From Amaranthus tricolor (Eukaryota; Streptophyta; Magnoliopsida; Caryophyllales; Amaranthaceae), in contig NC_080059.1 of the NCBI RefSeq assembly GCF_026212465.1, forward strand, positions 19,698,189 through 19,762,188: a DNA stretch of 64,000 nucleotides, in the 5' to 3' direction. Positions 58,566 through 64,000 of this stretch are shown piece after piece; positions within the stretch are counted from its first letter, which is position 1; each line of letters opens with the position of its first letter. Both the position numbers and the translations under genes were made by a program. The notes beneath the pieces are model-generated. The model searched no databases, was not told the origin of the DNA, and saw nothing but the letters and a program-made list of their open reading frames with translations.

Positions 58566-59123
58566 TAAGTGATACAAAGCTATATCGGAAAAATAAATAA
58601 ATTAATATATCACATCTAAGAAATCTAACAATACAATAATCATATTGCAAAATATTAATTTAATAAAGTATTTTCCATTAGAAATAATTTAGGTTTATAA
58701 TAATTACAATTCATGCACTTTTAAATAGCAAACGAAGCATTTAATATTTTTCACCACACTCAAAGGCTAATGTTTGCCTTTTAAACAAGGTTCACACTCC
58801 TTAATTGTTTAATTATAATTTTTTTTTTCAATAAATACATTTGAATAGTAAGTACTATTTATTGATAAATTTTATTTAACAATTTTTTATGAATGTGTAA
58901 AGAAAAACATATTTAAGTGAGATTTATTTTATTTATATTTATGCATATTTTTATCATATGAGCTTTTTATAATTTTTAGTATGCATGTTTTAAAAAATTT
59001 AAAGTTAAAAATAATGCATTAGAGATTGTAAAAACTAAAAATGTACTATTAAAAAATCAAAAAAAGTATTAGACAACTGTATTTTCAACGCAACAATCTC
59101 TAAACACCTATACTTATGGTCAG
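58566..59123. other. AT-rich DNA, nothing recognised
   Basis: No gene, RNA or bordered repeat is seen. Confidence 0.4.
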
Positions 59124-59125
59124 TA

Positions 59126-59435
59126 CTCCCTCTATTTTTTTGGTAGCATAATTCGAGATTCATAATAGTTTAAATAAGTTTTCTAAAAAATTATACACTC
59201 TATCCAATATATTTATTTAATCCTTGATATATCTAATTTAAATATAATTATAAATTATAAAAAGGTGATATTAATAAACTTTACATTCAAACGAATCAAA
59301 TAAGATCCTGCATGACTATAAAAAACTGATATTAATGAACTTTACATTAAAAAATTATAAAAAGCTGATATTTAAGAGTGGTCAATAAATAGTATCCCAA
59401 AAGTAAATGGAATACCTAAGTTGAATAGAAGGGAG
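59126..59435. mobile_element. Stowaway-like MITE (310 bp)
   Basis: The left end CTCCCTCTATTTTTTTGG and inverted right end CTCCCTTCTATT are flanked by TA (59124-59125 and 59436-59437). This is the signature of Tc1/Mariner-derived Stowaway MITEs. The inside repeats TATAAAAAGCTGATATT and GAACTTTACATT about three times. Confidence 0.75.
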
Positions 59436-59437
59436 TA

Positions 59438-60044
59438 TTAAAACTTTTAATTAAAATTCTATACATTAATAGTTTAATACGATTCTTATAAGATTACACT
59501 ACATGAATATATTTCCAACTTGTATATATCATTGAAAAGCCCTTTTTAAAACTTTCATTTGTTTATATGAATTATTCCAAAATCCATGTATGACGAACAA
59601 AAGAAACGCAGGAATACCGTAAATACTCACAAAGAGCAAACTCATAATATTTAGCTCCAACTCAATTCGGCTCTCTCTACTAAATTACATTATGTTTCAT
59701 GCAGCTTTCAATTCCTTTACTGTCCATTTTCTCACTGCACTCATCGCCACAAAATTATAAGAACAAGTACTTACAGCTTTTAAAAAACATTAAACTCAAA
59801 AAAATTATGTAAACTTAGACAATTAATTGCATATTCTGAAACAGATAAATTCATTAATCAGCATTATCATTGGTAAAGCTTATAGAGGTATAAAAAATCC
59901 AATCTAAATTACCCAATGCGAAATATTGGATGTCCAACATCAAAACCTAATAATTTATCCAATTTTTAAAAACCGAATAATTCAAATCAAATTATAGATC
60001 CGGATCCAGATATTTACAAAATTAAATATCTGAATATTTTGTTT

Positions 60045-60088
<44 letters not shown>

Positions 60089-60440
60089 GAAAGCTAATTC
60101 ATCTAACAGGCGCTAAAGAATCTTTGAAAGAGCCTTATTGTTATGGAAGCTAATTTTTCTCTTGGATCCCTTCCTTTTCAGCACCCGAAAGTGCCATAAG
60201 TTCTTAGTGCATTTCTATTGCTCAACGTGAGTAGTCCTTATTGGAAAGGATGACTACTTTAATAAGAACATGCCAAGTTACAAACTTTTCATATGTTGGT
60301 TGAAACGACGCTATATTAGAGTTCGAACAATATATTTCAAACTTCAATATTGTCAAGATCGAATGTATGAAATCTTGTGACAAACAAATTACGCTATAAA
60401 TGATATAAAAGTTTATAGGAGAAAAAAAATAATGCACACA
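59438..60440. other. AT-rich DNA with an AT microsatellite
   Basis: No gene is seen. An AT dinucleotide run lies at 60047-60085. The block 59885-60035 (ATCCAATCTAAATTACCC, GGATCCGGATCCAG-like words) may be a piece of a hAT-like MITE but lacks borders. Confidence 0.4.
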
Positions 60441-60910
60441 AAGATTTAACGAGGTTCACCCAACTTAGGCTACTTCCTCCAGTGTGTAGTATCTCTTATA
60501 TTATCAAAGGGGTTCAAAGACCTCTCAAATGGAGAATTACAATAGAGAAGAGATTAGGCTAGTGTTTGACTTGGGTTACATTTTTATGGATCACATTAGA
60601 TGAACAAATGAGCTCCACTAAATAACATTAAGTACATTAAAGCTATGAATAAATGACAATGAAACAACCCCAAGCACTTGAAGAGTGAAACAGCATCCTA
60701 AGAGCATCAAAGACATCGCTCGACCAAAAGCAGAAGATCGCTTGGTCGAGCGGGCTACAGGAAGTTTCTGGCTACATTCTATCTGTTCGCTCGACCCACA
60801 CTGGAGCTCGCTCAATCGAGCAAGCTTGTCGAGCGGCACTTCAGAGACCTTCCGACAGTTTTGCTTGACTTCGGATAGTAGAGCATCTTGAATTAAACCT
60901 TTACACTTCT
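60441..60910 (-). repeat. Probable LTR or leader fragment of a retrotransposon
   Basis: TTTAACGAGGTTCACCCAAC at 60447 resembles TTAACGAGGTTCGG at 2180. The right half has the inverted, GC-richer words GCTCGACC, TGGTCGAGCGG and AATCGAGCAAGCTTGTCGAG, often seen in plant LTRs. Open frames of about 70-100 codons here have no domain support. Borders are not defined. Confidence 0.4.
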
Positions 60911-61149
60911 TCATTACCTCATTAATTCATTCTTTAATCATCATCATAAACCACAAACATTAAGACAAAACTAAATACACCCATTCATGACATCCCTAGG
61001 ATTCCATCCCATAAGTCACCACATGAATGCACACATCAAATATGCACTCAAGTCACACCATTCATAACATAGCTATATCTCAATTGGCTATTATTCACAC
61101 TAGCATTGCCACTTACTAGTGCCAGTTATTCATTCCTCTGAAGAGAGTT

Positions 61150-61620
61150 TTTTTTTTAGATGATTCCGAAGAGAGTTATGAAAATGGTAATTCTATTTAT
61201 AATTTTTTTTTATGGCATGGTAATGCTGATTGTCTTAATATAGATACTATATAGTATGATGTTTGTAGGTCTAAGAAGGAAGGTGGTCTAGGTTTGAAGA
61301 ACATGTAGTTATTGAACTTAGCTACTATTGGTAAAATTACTTGGCATATAAACGCTAAGAAAGATTCACTTTGAGTCAAATGGGATGATGGCGTGTACCC
61401 TAAAAGAAGGAATTGGTTTCATTTTCATTCTCTTATCACTACTTGGTCGGCTTTTAAGAAAGTTTGCGTTGTTAGGGAAACACTGAGTAATTAGATGGCT
61501 TCTAATTCGTATTCTATTAAAGTTGTCTAAAATGATCATTTGACTTTTCAACCTGATCATGTCATCTGTGATACAACTGACTTGTAAAGATCTACAATTC
61601 CAATATCTAAGTTCAATCTT
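61150..61620 (+). pseudogene. L1-type LINE fragment (reverse transcriptase C-terminal region)
   Basis: The plus-strand reading CRSKKEGGLGLKNM, stop, LLNLATIGKITWHINAKKDS, stop, VKWDDGVYPKRRNWF matches the stretch before the zinc-binding domain of plant L1-type reverse transcriptases (usual wording GGLG.KN, N.A...KL.W). It has several stops and is truncated at both ends. Confidence 0.65.
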
Positions 61621-61794
61621 GATTCTTTGTGGCTTGCTTTTTCAGAAAAGTTAAAGATAAAATATAGACTATATAGTGTTGGTTTCATCAATGATTTGGG
61701 AATGGATTTTATAAAATCCTCATTTTGATAGTGAGTTTTGGGGATGGATTTGAGAAATTTGTTGGAACTGAGAACGGTTCTTATTAGGGGTGTG

Positions 61795-61860
61795 CTAGAT
61801 TATTTGATTCGAATTATTCGATCCGAAATATTCGATATCAGTATTAAAAAATGCAAAAAC
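61795..61860. other. hAT-like MITE end
   Basis: ATTAGGGGTGTGCTAGATTA followed by GATTCGAATTATTCGATCC resembles a hAT-like terminus (TAGGGGTGTTC type). A partner end was not found. Confidence 0.35.
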
Positions 61861-62512
61861 ACTGACACCCAAAACAATTGGAGATTGGTCGGTAAAGCTT
61901 AATAACGACTCATTTTCAACTATTTCAGTCAGTCAGAATAGAGATGGTAGGTAAACAAATTTAGTCGTCATTTTAGTCAGAATTCCGACTATTTTGGTTG
62001 GTAGGCAATTGGTCGGAATGGCAACTAATTACCTACTAATTTTTAGTCGCCACATTCCGATTAACAGTTAGTAGGAAAGTGGTTGGAATTTTGGAAAACC
62101 CAAATTTCAGATAATTTTCCAAAAATTTGGCCATTTAAATATGAATTTAGTGTAGCAACTGATTTCTGACCAAATAGCTGTAGGAAATTAGTCGGAAGAG
62201 TTGAAATTCAATTTTGACCTAATTTTCCCAAAAAAAAGGCGCTTAGTGTTTTCGATTGATTTCCTCCATTATTCAGTATGCATAATTAATTAATAAAATA
62301 TTAAATATAGTCAAATGTTGTCAATGGTTTGACCACATTTGAGCAGATATAAAATTTTATTAAATATACTAATATAATACGATATCTCAATCACATTAAT
62401 AGTGGATCAATATATAAATAAACAATAAAACGATTAATATAAAACCGAACTAAATTGCTATACAAATTCAACAATAATATAAGATTGTTTCACTAATACA
62501 AAACTAAATCAC

Positions 62513-62685
62513 AAATTGTTGTGAGACAGTCTTTTCGAGAGACGTATTAGATATATGGGCTAAATAGCCCATTTAATACAAATTAAAGAAAAAATAAATA
62601 TGTGGGCTTCTTGTTTTGAGGTCGTCTCTTGAATAGACGGTCTCTTGAAGAGACGGTCTCTCACAAGAGTAGCTGAAACTAAATT
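62513..62685. mobile_element. Small MITE with GAGACGGTCTCT-type ends
   Basis: TTGTGAGACAGTCTTTTCGA and, inverted, TTGTGAGAGACCGTCTCTTC form the ends, and inside GAGACG/CGTCTC words are repeated. Single ends of the same family occur near 38297 and 31901. The superfamily and TSD are not clear. Confidence 0.5.
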
Positions 62686-63093
62686 GTTTCAAATACAAAC
62701 CAAATATTACAAAAATACATAAAAAAAAAGATCTAGTTGGCTGGAGGCTGAGCATGTTGAGAAGCCAAGTACTACTGAAACAGAGAGACCTCTTCCCTTG
62801 CTCAGTGCTACTCCTTTACAAGGGACTCATGTTCTTCTATGGATATGGAATTGTTGAAGCGATCATCTATTAAATGCATCACTTGTTGGAGATGATCGAC
62901 CCTCTCATTCCCTATTTGTTGAGGAAGAAGAGAAGCACTTTAGTGTTGGGATTGCGGCAACACAAGGTCAGCATAATAATGTTGTGCCTTAATCGTACAC
63001 CATTTGTACATACGAATTTTGCACTGTGTTTTGTTGTTGTTCTTCAGGATCCCCCAAGTTACTTGGTCCAGCTTCAGATCTATTATGAAGGTA

Positions 63094-63321
63094 TCAATCA
63101 TAGTAGTTTTCTACAAACCCTTTTTTCAACAAATGATCTCTTACGACTTTTAGAGATCTCAGTCTACGGTTATCACAGCATTTGCACGGACATCTAATCT
63201 TTTCCGTATTGTTTTTCTTAGCAAATTGTACAATTTCCTCAAACCCTTTTGAATATCTAATATTATAAACTCCTTTACAACTTCGCTTACACATCCAACT
63301 TCTTCTACTATTTAAATCCAT
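63094..63321 (-). pseudogene. CACTA transposase-associated domain fragment
   Basis: A 75-codon frame: MDLNSRRSWMCKRSCKGVYN, then FEEIVQFAKKN, IRCPCKCCDNRR, VRDHLLKKGFVENYYD. This is the N-terminal transposase-associated domain of plant En/Spm-type proteins (MD..WM, the C-P-C-x-x-C cluster, and H-L---GF---Y). The frame ends straight after the domain, and the TNP2 catalytic part that normally follows is absent. Decayed sequence at 63060-62750 may be another part of the same gene. Confidence 0.8.
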
Positions 63322-63510
63322 TTTTCTGCAAAATAAACAACTAATTTAAAAATTGAAAAAATAATTCAAACAAACAAACACTATAGAAATAATTTTTAAA
63401 AAATAATTATTGCGGCCGAATTCTGACCAAATGCAGACTAAATTTTGGTCGGTAATTTACCGACTGAAGGTTGGTCGGTAAACAGTCGGTAGGTCGGATT
63501 TTAAATAAAA

Positions 63511-64000
63511 AAATATACATAGAATTATTAGATTTAATTGATAGCGTATGTAAATTTAATAAAATCAATAACAAACAATAATTACATTTAAAATCAAACG
63601 GTTTAATAACATATAATACAATTTAATAAAAGACTGAAAAATTACACATGTCATTCTTATGGAGCCAAATAAAATTAATAGTTAGAAGAAAGGATTTTAT
63701 TGGTTGATATTTGCTTACGTGGCAAATAAAATTAATCAAGCTATTATTTTTAGTCATCCAAATATTTAATTAAATTAAGTAAATTACTATTTTTAAAATC
63801 AGAATAAACTAAATAATTCTGACTTATATTGAGCTATATTATAAAAATTATTGATTCAAATTGATTATTTTTAAATAGAAGTAGTATCCTTTTATTGGAG
63901 TCTTCCATATTATTAGTAATAATAACAAAATAATAAAGGTATAAAAGGAAAAAAATGCGGAGGCAAGAGGGATGATTCTTCTAGAATAGTTACTTAGTTA
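63511..64000. other. AT-rich DNA to the window end
   Basis: No gene, RNA or bordered repeat is seen. Confidence 0.4.

Larger units (their letters stand above)
61850..63510 (-). mobile_element. Deleted CACTA transposon
   Basis: Both ends carry arrays of short motifs TGGTCGGTAA, CCGAC and ATTCCGAC in both orientations (61890-62220 and 63410-63500), the subterminal pattern of CACTA elements. Between them on the minus strand are a transposase-associated domain (63321-63094) and further decayed coding sequence (63060-62750). CACTA/TAGTG termini are not clearly visible, and the catalytic transposase is missing. A small MITE lies inside at about 62513-62685. Confidence 0.65.

Noticed and set aside
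60618..60914. 98-codon minus-strand frame with a Cys/Leu-rich end
   Set aside because: It lies in LTR-like DNA with GCTCGACC words, overlaps an opposite frame, and has no recognisable domain.

Overview
The window looks like nuclear DNA from a eudicot plant. It is AT-rich, has intron-containing genes with GT/AG junctions, and is packed with plant transposable elements. It also carries plastid DNA (trnI-CAU and the start of ycf2) inserted in the nucleus. Caryophyllales (Amaranthaceae-like) is a guess from the style of the repeats. Only one ordinary host gene is convincing: a three-exon GASA/Snakin cysteine-rich peptide gene on the minus strand (8519-9912). Almost everything else is mobile DNA, much of it nested, and many insertions can be dated relative to each other from target-site duplications (TSDs).

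Layout. 0-2 kb: a decayed Ty1/copia fragment (gag/protease, then polypurine tract and 3' LTR) interrupted by a hAT-type element with an exact 8-bp TSD. 2-8 kb: AT-rich retroelement debris with degenerate tandem repeats, an LTR plus primer site on the minus strand, and a 572-bp foldback element with 9-bp TSDs. 8.5-10 kb: the GASA gene. 10.7-15.4 kb: a 954-bp hAT-type element and a truncated hAT transposon with a BED-finger transposase. 16-19.3 kb: LINE tail, copia integrase fragment and a Harbinger-like MITE. 21.3-31.7 kb: a nearly complete SIRE/Maximus-like copia element with 1.18-kb LTRs, a gag-pol broken in five places and an intact 572-codon extra ORF in the env position.

32.5-37.7 kb: about 1.2 kb of plastid DNA split by a 4-kb hAT transposon with 8-bp TSDs; this is a second copy of the 12.4-kb family. 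38.6-39.4 kb: a 380-bp tandem duplication. 40.3-43.2 kb: a MULE-like element (exact 9-bp TSD) that contains a Harbinger-like element (TTA TSD), which contains a long AAT microsatellite. 44-58.6 kb: a three-level nest. An RTE-type LINE tail is split by a minus-strand copia element, and the left LTR of that copia is split by a 6.1-kb CACTA transposon with an AGT TSD. The other LTR preserves the empty site. The CACTA carries a broken gene that joins a MULE-type N-terminal domain to a plant mobile domain, flanked by mirror-image arrays of perfect palindromes. 59-64 kb: a Stowaway MITE, LTR-like DNA, an L1-type LINE scrap and a deleted CACTA with a transposase-associated domain.

The most unusual parts are the CACTA cargo with its palindrome arrays, the intact env-position ORF in an otherwise dead SIRE element, and the chain of insertions proved by empty sites. 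All calls are from reading the sequence by eye; no alignments or database searches were run.
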